From Sperchopsis tessellata (taxonomy: Eukaryota > Arthropoda > Insecta > Coleoptera > Hydrophilidae), in NCBI GenBank assembly GCA_033557685.1, contig JAWQRN010000597.1:1-28000 (forward strand): a DNA stretch of 28,000 bases, written 5' to 3'. The position numbers and the translations under genes were made by a program. This document shows, one piece after another, positions 1 to 11,232 of the stretch. Under the pieces are notes generated by a model. The model was not told the DNA's origin. It made no database searches and was given only the letters and a program-made list of their open reading frames with translations. Position 1 is the first letter of the stretch, and each line of letters begins with the position of its first letter.

Positions 1-635
1 TATTGTTAGATTGTCTTGATGTTCATTTGTGATACTTAAGATGTCCTTGAATCTCTCGCAAACATTTTTCTATAAAATTTTTTGTCAAAATATATAGATC
101 TCAAGACCGTAATTATAAAATATATATATATAAGCAATCGAAAACTTTCAAGTACAGAGTTTTCCCATCTGAAGAATCAAATCCCCCGAGTAGAAGGAGA
201 CGATGTTGACAAACATAACCACAAGGATATTTGAGTATCAAGACTTTTAGAAATATACACGGTAATTACTTTTACATTCCTCCAAATACTGTGGGAATTA
301 GTAGTAGTAGTACTAGTTGTAAATATTTGCATTTTTAATTATAAGGACTATATCCACAATAACTAATATTTGCATGAAAAAACCTGCAAAAAATATAATC
401 ATCATGATAAATATCTAGAAGATAAAAAGGAGGTGTTTGTATGTGATTTAATCAATTTTCTAGCGAGCATATACACAGTCACAGTACAATTGGGTTGGTG
501 AACTTTTCCTATTACCAATTAACCCATCCTTAACCAGTATTTCGTTGATAATAAAATAAAGCTTTCCACACGGTCTTATGTTTCTACTATGGTCCCAATA
601 TATTCCATGTAAACCCGCATTTCACTTAATCCTCT
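1..635. other. A+T-rich stretch, no gene seen
   Basis: No open frame of note, no recognisable protein similarity on either strand and no clear repeat. It contains only a short TA run near 118-132 and a short TAG run near 299-312. Confidence 0.5.
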
Positions 636-701
636 CATTTCTACAGGTTTTAATCATTGCTTTGCTAATAGAAAATGTATTTCCAGGTGAAAACCGCACA
701 G
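636..701 (-). repeat. PLE-1 downstream terminal repeat, decayed
   Basis: The plus strand shows ATTTCTACAGGTTTTAATC, then AATGTATTTCCAGGTGAAAA and CCGCACAG, which parallels the block order of the better preserved termini (ACTTCCACGG, AATGTTGTTTCCGGGTGG, AAACCGTGTAGAGG). Position and orientation fit the 3' end of PLE-1. Similarity is weak on its own. Confidence 0.4.
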
Positions 702-938
702 TTCCATGGTTACTTCCACTAAAGTGATATTTTAAAGCGCGCGTTTTTACTTCAACTAATGAACTAAACTTACTGATCCGGATTTAGCTGAACCCAGTTT
801 ATATATGCCTGAGCCTGAAATTTAGGGATACGCACCAAGAAGGTATGTTTGTATTCGTATGGTTGAAATACCGCAGGTAGAAGGAATAAACCCAACCAAT
901 GGGTTCATCCAAGAAATCAGAAAATGAAAACCAGTAAT

Positions 939-1205
939 TCAATAAATATTAATGGAACAACTAAAAACCTCAATGGCTTCTCCGGATAATCGTTGGAAAT
1001 ACGGAGGCTTTTGATTCAATACTTGGGTATCTTCGAATATAATGATTTCATGATAATACTCAGCCATGACTGATCGGGTACTATAACCAACACGAGTGCA
1101 GCGTTCGTGCTCATTTAGACTAAGAATAATCAAACGCCTGGTTTTTCTAATATTAACCTAACTACAGGAATAACACACCTGATAAATTCCTGCAGTTTCA
1201 AGCGG
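939..1205 (-). pseudogene. PLE-1 GIY-YIG endonuclease fragment
   Basis: Minus strand 1205-1130 reads AGIYQVCYSCS, a stop, then VNIRKTRR, corresponding to the PLE endonuclease start GIYxIPCSCGKVYIGETxR. The GIY triad is intact and the YIG half is degraded to NIR. It continues through LNEHERCTRVGYSTRSVMAE and YYHEI to FEDTQVLNQKPPYFQRL and EAIEVF, the typical C-terminal part of the domain. PLE endonucleases nick the target DNA to prime reverse transcription. The stop and the altered YIG motif make it inactive. Confidence 0.7.
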
Positions 1206-1434
1206 AATGACAGGTTTTGCTGAATATCAATATCATTTGAATAGGAGTGAATACCTTTTTTTTGTCAAATATTCTAAGAACATATTAGATTTTGCGTGCA
1301 GTATATTCTTGACATCGGTAGAAAAGCAGTTCAACTCAGGAATATTGCCAAAATTATGGTGAATTTTTTAAGAATACCGCGCGTCATAATACTTCTAGTT
1401 GACCATTTTGTAGCTGATAAAGAACGTTTATTGG

Positions 1435-1994
1435 CTAGATGCACATCAGCGCAAGCATCAACTCTTGAGAAAGTAGAATTAGTTCCCACAGACTGAAAGC
1501 TCTCTGCACAGGCAAATCAACCACAGACAAGTTCTCATAGGAAAAATGATGCGATAGTGTGTGCACGTAGCTGCTGGTAAGCTTGTAATAAATAGAATGA
1601 AGGAAATAAAAGAAAAGAAGCCTAATGCCTCCATCTCTATATAGGAATCTATAGTGCCTTTCTTTCCCGTGTATATATAACAGACATGTTATCCCCATAA
1701 CGAAACCAGCCTTTGGACTTTATACTGAATGACGATAGTGCAGATTGTTTAAATGCTTCTATTTAAAATATTTGGAACAGCCGAGGACAATGAAGAGTTG
1801 TTCATATGGCTTCAAAATCGGAAATTAGTGGACATAAGACATATCTTACTCAGCACCATAGTATTCTGAGACAATCCTTCTCCTATTAGTAAATCTATGA
1901 TAATGTTATTAGCATAGCTGATGGGTATGCCAGTGAAAAAGGGCTCAACATCGAAGCTAACCATAAAATCATTTACTTTGATCACATTAACCAA
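1435..1994 (-). pseudogene. PLE-1 reverse transcriptase fragment (palm and thumb)
   Basis: The fragment 1994-1812 contains MVSFDVEPFFTGIPI followed by NNIIIDLL and KICLMSTNFRF, matching PLE RT motif A (usual form VSFDVxSLFTxIP) and the helix after it. After a frame change, minus-strand 1712-1683 reads WFRYGDNMFVI, the place where PLEs have WFRYVDDTF. The catalytic Asp pair has become Gly-Asp-Asn, so the RT cannot be active. Further downstream, 1590-1435 reads VQRAFSLWELILLSQEL, matching the helical thumb segment seen again at 15300-15350 (QRIFKLCDTTLLSQEL). At least two frame changes are needed to follow the homology. No fingers domain is left. Confidence 0.7.
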
Positions 1995-2040
1995 TCAAAT
2001 TAAGATTATACTGACAATTTACCCAATAAAGTTGTATTTA

Positions 2041-2110
2041 TACTAAATGTTTATACTTCCACGGTTATTATATGAATGGTATTTCTGGGTTATAAACCGT
2101 ATAGAGGCTT
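2041..2110 (-). repeat. PLE-1 upstream terminal repeat
   Basis: The plus strand reads ACTTCCACGGTTATTATATG, then a TTTCTGGG-like block and CCGTATAGAGGC. The same order of blocks occurs at 16679-16711 and 27942-28000, and in reverse complement at 15976-16047. It lies just upstream of the RT fragment on the minus strand, as a 5' PLE terminal repeat should. Confidence 0.65.
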
Positions 2111-2119
2111 TCAAAATAC

Positions 2120-2800
2120 GTATAATGTTACCACAGCAACTCTTTTGATTGCTCTCGATAAGTTTTACTGTTAATTATCACTCGTGACCGATTTTTCTTT
2201 GGCAATGATTATATGTGATTTATTTTATTATATTAGCCCTCATGTCAATCCACTCGTGCTAACATGCAATAAATGCCGATGAACTCTAGGTCACTCATGA
2301 TATTATATCAGATACTATAACAATCTAAAACATGGAATCTAAAGAATGTTATGTATTATATTTAAACCAAAAATATAAGGTGTCATAAAGAAATTTAACT
2401 TATGATTAACCTTAAATATACCCAATGCACGTCTTATTATAGCATTTCTATTTTTATTAACAATAAGTTTAAAATATTCAAACATATTGGCAAGATAGTG
2501 GATACACACGTTGTATAAACACTTTAAACAATGTATTTTGAAAACAACCCAACTTATAGATGTTTCTTAAGTTAGTACATTTTAGGAGGTGATTTTACGG
2601 GTCATTTTTAACAAAAAATTTTATATAAATATATGTTCTGAAATACTCCCCTTCTAAGCTATTGGATATTTGATAAGAAATTTCGTTTTTGTTTAGTAAA
2701 TTTAAGTGTTTATTTTTCCCTTCATTTTTGGCACCTTGTAACTACGCATGAAATCAAATTATTTGCATAAAAACAAATTTGAAACTTAAAACTAGTCGGC
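2120..2800. other. A+T-rich stretch, nothing recognised
   Basis: No credible coding region, repeat end or RNA gene was seen on either strand. Confidence 0.45.
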
Positions 2801-2805
2801 CATAT

Positions 2806-3066
2806 TTAAAAAATGGCGGATACACGCACTGACATTTGACAGTTGCGAATTATTGCACATCAAATGTAAACATTTTTGTTTCTTTTCGAGTATTTCTGTA
2901 TAGCTTTTAATCATACAGCAATGTATTTTGAAAAAATTCTCGTCAAATAATGTGTCTCTTCAAAATATAAGTAAAAAAACTGCAAAGCCTCCTCACGTGG
3001 CAAAGGAATTAATTCAAAAAATTATCGAACATATCAATATTTCAGAGAATTTGAAACAACAATAGG
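2806..3066 (+). promoter_or_regulatory. promoter-like patch followed by a short open frame
   Basis: At 2812-2820 the sequence AAATGGCGG resembles the AAGATGGCGGC element bound by YY1-type factors near metazoan start sites. It is followed by TGACATTTGACAG at 2830-2842. An open frame without a start codon runs to a TAG at 3064-3066 and ends PPHVAKELIQKIIEHINISE plus NLKQQ, a plausible amphipathic helix. A second short ORF (71 codons) starts at 3095. Neither peptide is recognised. This could be the 5' end of a host gene or of an unknown transposon. Confidence 0.2.
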
Positions 3067-3310
3067 AAGAATTTTTTTATTTATCAAAACGCCAATGACT
3101 CGATCGTTATTTGGGTTGCTGCACTATTCGGGCAATTGTCTTCATAATTATTACAACGATTTTGAATTAATACTGGATCATACAGAGAGAAAATGTGTTA
3201 CCACGCAAGTTCGTATTATGTATAATTTTTGTAAATGTAAAATACGGCTTGCAATATTATGTATTAACTACAAATTCAAGAACCTCAAGCATATTGTCAT
3301 TAAGTGTTAA

Positions 3311-4040
3311 TATATTTATGGTATAATTACTTAGTTAACTACATTATACCTATAGAACAAGGATATATAACGAAGGAAGCTTAAAATCGAAAATGATAAG
3401 GGTTTGGAATTTAGGCGTTAAATAATAACAAGTATTAGCATTTTAGGTTACACTGTTTTATTTAAGGAAATAGCTGCTTATCATATAAAATAAGTAAATA
3501 AGCGTACATCTTTGAAAAAATGCATTAGATTAAAGATGTTTCACGTCATAAGTATGTGTCAAACATGATAATACGATCAATTAATTTTTTCCGGCAAATT
3601 AAAACCATTATCGATTTTTGGTGGGAGGGAGTCTTGCGTTTATGCCGCACGTGCAAAATACGCGTAAAAAATAATAAAAACACGCATAAATGAATGGTGG
3701 ATGTGTACGAAGTAAGAGAACAAGCAGTAATTGGTAATAAAACGGTGACTTAGAGCGTACACAAAATAAACGGAAAAACTTTTTAATTCCTCGGAAATAA
3801 TAATCTTCTTAAGGGTAAAAAAGAAATCTTATTAACCCAATTCAAAGTTTTATTGAATAAGTAAACTTGAAGGACAGACAGAAGAAAGAGAATCGGATGG
3901 ATATAAGGAGCAAAACAAAGACGTTAATACACCTGGTCTGCGTTGCGCTGCGATAGTTTGACATATGCACCCTCAAAAGTGACTTCCGGTGTACCCAAAA
4001 CTACATCCGGTTGAAAGTGCAAGCATGCATCTAGTGCACA
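3311..4040. other. no gene seen
   Basis: A+T-rich sequence with no supported feature. GC content rises after about 3900 towards the candidate exon at 4057. Confidence 0.4.
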
Positions 4041-4056
4041 TGTACATGATGTGTAC

Positions 4057-4293
4057 TTACTCAGTGACCCCGACGACCTTCAGCACTGAATTCTGCGGAG
4101 AGCGCGAACTAAGACTGGACCCTTCGTCAAGGCCTACTAGAGGGATGCTGCGAGAGCTGCGATAGATCGAGAAACGTTCGGCGCACGCACTACTACTTCG
4201 GTTTAATTGGGGTTTTTGCAGGATATATGTAGTTGTATTCTTACCCCAAATACAACGGACGAATTCGATAAACATTTTCTGCGGATTCTGCAC
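4057..4293 (-). CDS. candidate exon or short ORF, unknown product
   Basis: A 78-codon minus-strand ORF in a patch with more G+C and more CpG than its surroundings. The protein is Ser-rich in its second half (RSSRSIPLVGLDEGSSLSSR) and has no recognised domain. The last codons overlap a perfect GTAAGT (TGA|GTAAGT at about 4061-4055), so the terminal TAA may lie inside a 5' splice site rather than end a gene. Upstream, TTCACAG at about 4328-4334 could be a 3' splice site, which would make it an internal exon. A second GGTAAG lies inside the ORF near 4242. It could equally be a chance ORF in an unknown repeat. Confidence 0.22.
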   Translation of the reverse strand: MQNPQKMFIEFVRCIWGKNTTTYILQKPQLNRSSSACAERFSIYRSSRSIPLVGLDEGSSLSSRSPQNSVLKVVGVTE

Positions 4294-4444
4294 GCCGTTC
4301 CGTTTTTAAATTGTTCTCAGACTGTGAACATCAAAATAGCACTTGCTGAAGAAATACACTAACTGCACTTGTTATTTTATGAGTTGAAGTTTAATATTTA
4401 ACGCAGAATTGAAAGCGGTACAACAGCGCTGATAGTAAATAGGA

Positions 4445-4527
4445 CAGCGGGATCATTTAATAGCAGGAAAATCGTAGGACGGGAAAATTGTAGAGCAGGA
4501 AAATAGAATAGCTGGAAATTTACAATT
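4445..4527 (+). repeat. short imperfect minisatellite
   Basis: Repeated blocks of the type AGCAGGAAAAT / GACGGGAAAATTGTAG / AGCAGGAAAATAGAAT / AGCTGGAAATTT run in tandem with a period of about 16-19 bp. The copies are degenerate. Confidence 0.45.
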
Positions 4528-4529
4528 TG

Positions 4530-5220
4530 TTAAATGCTCTGCTAGCTTTTATTAACTTTTCAGACAAAATCGCGCGAGGTGTTAATGGAGCAAAAAATCA
4601 CAATTTTAAAATGAAAAATGTAATTTTTACTGATTGTATGTTAGAAAGCTATTTCATTGTAAAAGAAAATACCATGCGTATTTCGAAAAATGTTTACCGC
4701 TGGGGTCAACTTTATGGCGTCGTAAACTTTTACGAGATGTTCTTACTCGAGATTTTATTCCATAAATGCCCTCAAAGTTGCTAACAAACTACTTGCGATG
4801 GAGTGACGGTTGTACCTGCCTAGAACACAATTTAAAATAAAATGACGCGTGGAATAAATTATTGTTTAGTTACATTATGAATTCTTTCATGATAAAAATA
4901 TAAAGTTAAAGTATAAAACTAGCAGAAAATTATAGAAGACGTAAAATATATGATGAATTATGCTAAAGCTAAGGAAAAATATATAAATTTAAAAAAAATT
5001 TGCGATCACATAATTAAGGAATATACAAAAATAATGGTTCAATGCCCCGCCGATACGGTCGGGTTTCTGTGGTTAAGGAAAGCTTTTTGAGAGGAACGTA
5101 AAACAATAGATTCCGTGTATTTTAGGTAATTCAGACCACATGCACGTTAAAGAAACATATTTCAGTTAGGACACTAGACGCAGAAAAATTCGTAATCAAG
5201 ACAGGCAGTTAACAATGGAA
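4530..5220. other. no gene seen
   Basis: A+T-rich sequence. An 85-codon open frame at 4527-4784 has no recognisable motif and I do not regard it as a gene. Confidence 0.4.
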
Positions 5221-5439
5221 GGTGAATAGCTTACTGTATGACACGTCCAAATTTTTATCATCGATACGTTTATTTACTATCAAAATAAGTATGTGTAGTA
5301 TATTTGAACACGGGTATCATGATGTGGCACAGGTAGCAGTCCATACTACATACGGTTTGCCGAGGTTAGAACCCCGAGTCTACTTTAATCTGTTGATACT
5401 ACAGCAACCTTTTATCATAAACCTTGAACTATTCGACCA

Positions 5440-6260
5440 ATCAACAAAAATCGGTGTTTAGAATATTCGAGGTAAACAAAGTAAAGTAAAGGAACTGATA
5501 AATAAGATTAATACATCTAGAATGGATGTTACGTGTTTATGTGAAACGAAGCGTACTGAAACAGAAACAGAAGTTTTTGACAATTATTGTATCGAGTATG
5601 CACCGTCAGAAGTGTCTACTCTTGGCAGGGTATGCACATGTTTATGGTTCTCCGAAAACTCCGAATGATTAATTTTGGGGTGAGACAGATTATGCAGATG
5701 TATTAAAAATAATAATAATCTTAGGAGATTAAAATGTTTGAATTGGTAAATCTACTTGTGAAGTAGTTAGAGTTTGTATGGAGAATTTGATGTATGGTGG
5801 AATGATGACTGTTATAAGTGCGATTTCTGACAATGTTCACGATAAAGTCTTACAAATTGCGTCAAGATGAATATAATCGAAATGATAATTTGGAAGCAAA
5901 TTAAAGAACAGAAGAATATATTATTATATATTGTATCATGTGCCCTTGGCTATATAGAATTATATTAAGAGAAACCTTTGATTACCTACAATCGATGTTT
6001 TATAGGTTATCTAAAGCAACAGTAAGAATGGACCGTAAAACAGATGTAGATAAAACGAAAATCGTTGTGTTTGAGAGTGAGGACAGAGTGCTCGAGTAAG
6101 TAGACCAGGTTTTATATCTGTGCAGCACGTTTTCAATAGATGGAAGAATTAGACTGAGAGTTGAGACACGAGTAGTATATGGATGTATGAAAAACAAGTA
6201 CTTTGGAAAGAAGCTAATATAAGTTTTTAACAGCGTTTTGTTTCTTGTGCAAATAGGCCT
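5440..6260 (+). pseudogene. RTE-type LINE remains (endonuclease and RT ends)
   Basis: From 5444 the frame reads TKIGV, stop, NIRGKQSKVKELINKIN and TSRMDVTCLCETKRTE. This is the start of an apurinic-type LINE endonuclease (GVWNVRG ... ETK), with the Trp codon of GVW changed to TAG. At 5795-5809 WWNDD corresponds to the conserved WWND motif between endonuclease and RT in RTE elements. At 6049-6075 DKTKIVVFE, followed by VDQVLYLCSTFSIDGRIRLR, corresponds to the end of the RT (DKTKVMVFE ... EQVxEFVYLGSLFT). Only about 240 bp separate WWND and DKTK where an RT palm of more than 1 kb is expected, so the polymerase core is deleted. Frameshifts and stops are frequent. Confidence 0.6.
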
Positions 6261-7280
6261 GGAATTGGAATGGTGTTAATAAGATTCTTAGAAAAAGACA
6301 AGCAAGAAATAGAAGGGCATGCATTTCAACAATTTATTAGAGGTTAGAAAGGTTTTAGGGGATAGGCTCTTATGGAGAAGGATTGTTGCTAGTCCTTCTC
6401 AGTTCGAAATGCATTCACATGGGGGGGGGATGAAATCAGAATTGATCCAGTCACTCATCGAATATACTAGGTTTGGATTGACGAATCCACATGGATTTAA
6501 CAGAAGTAAACATAACATCAATAGTCGTAGCTATTATTCACGTGGTGCTGGATTATATTTTATTTATGTTAATTAAAATCACGATAAAAAGACTTGGTGG
6601 GACAAAACTGACAGATAACTATTGCTAATTGTGGGTATTTAGTACGTCATGAAGCTGACATTAAAACAATAGTTATACATGAGTTTTAAAGTGATAACCG
6701 GATATTGAGCCAAGCTTCTTTAGTGGAGCGGCTTAAAAATGAAGCGGGATATATAAAGTAGTAGTTGAGAGTGAGATAATTTGAATTAATATAGGGTACA
6801 CAACAACTTTGATGATATACTTCATAACAAAATATTGCATTGAAACATATTAGAAATAAAAAATTAAAACAATAGCTTGCTGGAACGACATAAATATTTA
6901 GGGACAAAACTGTTTCATAGGTCACTCTTTGAGAGAAAAGCACTAACGATCTTTGAAAAAAAACGACAAAATTAAAAATAAAACAATGCACAAAAGGAAT
7001 TTTCTTTTAGGATTCGATACTTCCACTCAAATACTTTTACAAGCCAAACATAAACATGTGGAAAATATTCAGGGTTCATCAGAGCATAAAACAAGACAAA
7101 TCTATTTTATAATCATAACGTGGGAAAACTATACTACCATAACAAATACTATGATTAACATTTTTCTTTGTTTTATAAATTTCTCATAGATATATTTCAG
7201 TTAGCTTTTGTAAAGATGTAGTTAATAAGCTGAAAAATATATTATATATTCAATATATTTCTGATCTGATGGCAAAACGA
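6260..7280. other. no gene seen; possible LINE tail
   Basis: Positions 6265-6400 might still belong to the LINE, but the translation is too decayed to say. A run of nine G lies at 6421-6429. Several short open frames between 6319 and 7189 overlap on opposite strands and show no motif. Confidence 0.35.
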
Positions 7281-7283
7281 TGA

Positions 7284-7343
7284 TATATTTATATATATAT
7301 ATATATATATCTATATCTATATATATATATATATATATATATA

Positions 7344-7393
<50 letters not shown>

Positions 7394-7403
7394 TCTATAT
7401 ATC
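7284..7403. repeat. (TA)n microsatellite with TATATC interruptions
   Basis: About 120 bp of alternating T and A, interrupted by single C at several points (ATATCTATAT). It is a simple-sequence tract. Confidence 0.95.
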
Positions 7404-8779
7404 TTCAAAACTATTCATAAATTGTACGATGCTTTATTTTAAAATTATATATATATAGTTCTAATATATTTGACTTACACTTGTCAAAATGTAGTTAAAG
7501 GGGCATCAAACAAAACATCCTCAGTACTAAAACGTAAATAAAAAATTAACTTATTTAAAATGGTAACACAACCGCGTCCATTTGACCCACATAGCGCAGG
7601 TACCTCGCTAGTACCTTCGAAAACCCGAGCTGTTTCAGTACTGCTCTAATATTCCGATTCAGACTATCAGATCCAGTCGAATCAATTCTGCTATGGAGTC
7701 AGGTAGAATACCTGACCAGTTGAATGCAGGTGGGTATAGTATCCCCTGAGAAAGGTGCACTTTACAAGCCTGTTCGTGCAGATTCGACGGAATCGGTTGT
7801 TAAAAACTATTACATCACTGGTAGGCAGAAGCCATTGCATACTGATTCGAAAACCAGTTGCAGTAGCTCGCCAATGTAAATATTGTTTTGAATATGTGTG
7901 AAAAATTATATGTAGCCAAATATTTTTCAATATATGTTTGGGTTCTGCATTTCAAATAGATTTCGTCTACAGCTTAATAGATTATGATTAGGTAGCCGCA
8001 TTACTTGTGCAGATCTTCAGTGGGAAACGGTTATACTTTTGCATCTCAGACAAGTGAGCTGTAGGACCGGCTCTAGACAGGGTTGTCGGCCGAATGTACG
8101 CTGCAAATATGCCCTTTGCTACTAATGAGATCGTCCGCTTATTGTTTGACAAGAAGATACTTAAAAGTGACTCAAAACGAAACACTTCTGGGGTACTGTC
8201 AAAAGTAGGTCAACTCATTTATTTGGCAAGCTATTGACGAGTGGTTCTCAACAAGTATAAATGCAAATAATGCTTTAGATGAATGTTTTTTTTTAACAAG
8301 ACCTGCCCCAATGATTTGTAATTTCGTCATAATAAATTGCTTCATTTTTATAACAATGCTATGAATACACACATTAAAAACATAACTTGCTTTGTGTCTG
8401 TCATTCATAGATATTAGTATGAGCGCTTCTTAGGCTTATCCACTTATTATTAAATTCAAATGTATTTGTGTTGATTCAAGCATGCGAAAAAACTAACAAA
8501 AAGTGCATTTAAACAGAGTTGAGAACCAGGTGAAAAAGAACAAGAAACAGACTAAATAAGAACGATTACCAATGCGGGATAATGATGGAATGGAATGAAC
8601 TGATAAGTAGTACTCAACCACAGGAACGGAAAATGAACAAAATTTTAGGTCGGTTACTTAGAAAGACTTTCTTTTCCTTCTTCTTGAATATCGTGCTTAT
8701 ATAATTTTAATTTTAGTATTGTAATATATACTGCACGGCGTCATATATATATATACTTGTTGTATTTAGTTATGACTTT
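7404..8779. other. unassigned; short open frames only
   Basis: Between 7570 and 8215 GC is somewhat higher and several 60-80-codon frames overlap on both strands. The plus frame around 8055-8215 (AVGPALDRVVGRMYAANMPF) looks protein-like but is not recognised and is interrupted by stops. The rest is A+T-rich and empty. Confidence 0.3.
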
Positions 8780-9935
8780 AATAAATGTCTATCTCTACAA
8801 GAAAAAAATTATAAAAAAACAGAGTACATGAAAATGTTTCATTCATGGGTAGCCATCTAACAAATTGAAAAGTGTGACAAATGCGCGATCGACACTTATA
8901 CTAAATATAATAAGAAAAAATGAGTTTTGAACCTTACATATTCTAGCACAGACGAAAGAAGCATTCAGACAAGGTCCATCCTACAGTATCACAACACGAT
9001 AAACGGCTAAAGATGAGAGATTCACAATAAGTTTAACGAACAGTAGATGTAAGAGAATCAGATACTTGAAATCTAAACCTTAACTGCAAATCCAAATTCT
9101 TGGCGAATTTCGATAGAACTTAAAAAATTGACATCCAAGCTCAAATTTAAATTTGTTTCAATAAATAAGCGATTTCTTTTACCACAGATTATATGATTTT
9201 GATGGGTCAGTCTTAAAGCAATATTTGGAAAACGGTTCAAACAACCTTTTCAAAACCCAAATATTAAGAAAAGTAATAAGCACCCCGTCAAAATTATCTC
9301 CGAAATGTTCCCAATCAAATTTATCTCCGAAATGTTCCCAACAGTTTAATCAAATAGATAACTTCGAAAAAAATAACAAGCATTTTATTAAAGAAATCGT
9401 ATAATTAAAAATAATTAGCGTAGTCGATAAGACTAAACATCAAATAACTGTAAATATCACTTGCATAAATGGTGTACAACGAAGGTCGCAATATAAAACC
9501 GTGTGGTACACTACATGTCATAACAAACGCCCCGAAACATTTTCCGTCAATTTAACTCTCCGAGTTCTACCAATAACAAAATTTGGATGAAATGTAGTAC
9601 AAATACGAGACGATTCAAAGTAGTAGAGAATAGCCAACATCAATTCATGGCTGATAGATCAAATGCTTTAGAGAAATGGATCAAAATAAGAACAGTCGCT
9701 TTACATCGCAAACACTAAGAAGTAACAGCATTTAAGGCTGAGTCACAACTCTAGTCTGACCTAAAGGTTTCGTATTAGGAAGAATATAACATCTTAATAG
9801 ATAACAGCCCAGTTGAGAAGCAACAATACTTTTGGGGCGAACATACGTCAATTCCTTATACCATCTGCCCTTGGGTATGGAAATTTCTTGGTTCTCATAT
9901 CATAGCCATAGGATAAGTACCATGCAGTAAACAAG
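8780..9935 (-). pseudogene. LINE reverse transcriptase fossil (Jockey/CR1-like clade)
   Basis: No long ORF survives, but frame-hopping translation of the minus strand gives a continuous RT. PKSIVASQLGCYLLRCYILP (about 9850-9790) matches the start of the RT; ISHELMLAILYYFESSRI (about 9655-9600) follows motif A; VPHGFILRPSLYTIYASDIY (about 9520-9455) matches the VPQGSILGPLLFxIYxxDI block; YANY at 9422-9411 sits where YADD should be; DPSKSYNL (about 9205-9180) and KFKFELGC follow. GPCLNAS, ICKVQNSFFLIIFSIS and FNLLDGY (about 8985-8850) match the conserved region after RT in non-LTR elements. Loss of both Asp at YADD and many stops show an old, dead copy. Confidence 0.65.
9288..9341. repeat. 27-bp perfect-phase tandem duplication inside the LINE RT
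   Basis: Two adjacent 27-bp units, 9288-9314 and 9315-9341, each contain ATCTCCGAAATGTTCCCAA and differ only at one base in the first half. In the minus strand this repeats WEHFGDxFD without changing frame. Confidence 0.9.
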
Positions 9936-9939
9936 AATT

Positions 9940-10205
9940 GGCAATAGCTATGTAAGACCGCAAGAATGACAGGGCAAAATAACTGGAACATTTTAAACGA
10001 CTCATAATAATCAGCTCAAATGTAGTGAAAGTTTCTTTAAAAAAAGTATTTTCTGTATAATTTTATCTCAGATATAAGCAATCTGGGAATCCAAAACACT
10101 ATTTTATGCCCAAATCTTCTTGCAAACCTTTTAGATTACTTGGTTTCGATTACCGAATTTATTGGCCATATCAGCGATCTACATAACATAAAAATGCGCT
10201 CTAGT
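9940..10205. other. unassigned flank of the LINE fossil
   Basis: No further LINE similarity could be read upstream of about 9935 and no other feature is visible. Confidence 0.3.
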
Positions 10206-10887
10206 ATAGGTACCAATTAGGGATACAATAACGGGCCAAAAAATCAATACCGGTAATGCGATATTCTTATATTCAAACCTGGGATACCGGTACCAATACC
10301 GGTATTTCAAATATTTATTACTATATATTTATTATGAAAAAATTACAGGAAAAACAAAACATCTACATTTTTACAATTTCTAAAAACGTATACAAAAGAA
10401 TACACTATGACATTTAACAAATGAATTATTATTCATAATTAAATTTTTAAAAAGTTTGTTACTAAAATAATAATTATTATAATATTAATAAATTTGTTTA
10501 TTTGAACCACCGGTACATTAACGTATGTTCATAAAAACATAGACTATGTTTATAGCAAGATTGAATTAGTATAACCTATGTTTAGTTTTTTTCATGTTAT
10601 GCATGGTTACCTTTGATTTGTATTAATTAAATTTACTAGTAAACTCCTTGCGGAAAGAAAAATGACATATTGTTATTATTCGTGCGCGTATACAAAGTGC
10701 GAGAAAATTAACTGACAGACGGACACGCGTGTTACGTAAAGTGGCCCACTGAAGCCGGCTTCAAAGGAAATAGGATTAACAAAGTCATAAACTATCTAAG
10801 TTGTGAAAATGAAACGCTATCTCTATTCGGCAGCTACAACTAGCTGTTAACTGCTGTCCTAGGCCAGCATGTTATAAACATTTTCAT

Positions 10888-11232
10888 AAACCGTGCACTC
10901 CTCGGGTCTAGACTATCGTTTCGTCTTTTAACACATACTCATCAACAGAGCTAGTCGAAGAGTGCTCGGCCTCACATCCTCAGAGCGATATTTGTGAATA
11001 ATACGTACTAGTAAAACCAACTTGTAAATCTGAAACTCTATCTCGCAATGTGTTGCTAGTTGTAATTACCAAATAGATATGGCTTTTCAATTTTACTACT
11101 TGCTTTAACTATTGGGTATTATACAGTAATATTATTCAGAGGATGTGAGACCGGGCAATCTTCGGCTAGCTCTGCTGATTAATCTGTGTTAAAAGACGAA
11201 ACCATCATCCAGAGTCGAAGAATGCACGGTTT
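10888..11232. repeat. foldback element: ~97-bp inverted arms around a 150-bp spacer
   Basis: The left arm 10888-10986 and the right arm 11137-11232 are inverted copies. Blocks such as AAACCGTGCA, TTTCGTCTTTTAACACA, CAGAGCTAG, CGAAGA and TCTCACATCCTC (with single changes) appear in the same order when the right arm is reverse complemented. The spacer has no recognisable coding content. It could be a MITE with long inverted repeats, or an inverted duplication; a transcript would fold into a long hairpin. Confidence 0.75.

Larger units (their letters stand above)
636..2110 (-). mobile_element. Penelope-like retroelement (PLE-1), internally deleted
   Basis: On the minus strand the order is a PLE terminus (2110-2041), RT motif A (about 1952), RT motif C (about 1712-1683), thumb region (1600-1435), GIY-YIG endonuclease (about 1200-939) and a second, more decayed terminus (701-636). 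This is the expected PLE order, terminal repeat, RT, endonuclease, terminal repeat, in about 1.5 kb, shorter than an intact element because most of the N-terminal RT region is missing between 2041 and 1994. Frameshifts and stops are scattered throughout. The identification rests on residue-level recognition of both enzyme domains and on the terminus shared with 16024-16047 and 27930-28000. The outer boundaries are approximate. Confidence 0.72.

Noticed and set aside
6953..7189. 78-codon plus-strand ORF
   Set aside because: Low-complexity Lys/Ile/Asn/Thr translation with no recognisable domain, partly opposite another short ORF; chance ORF in A+T-rich DNA.
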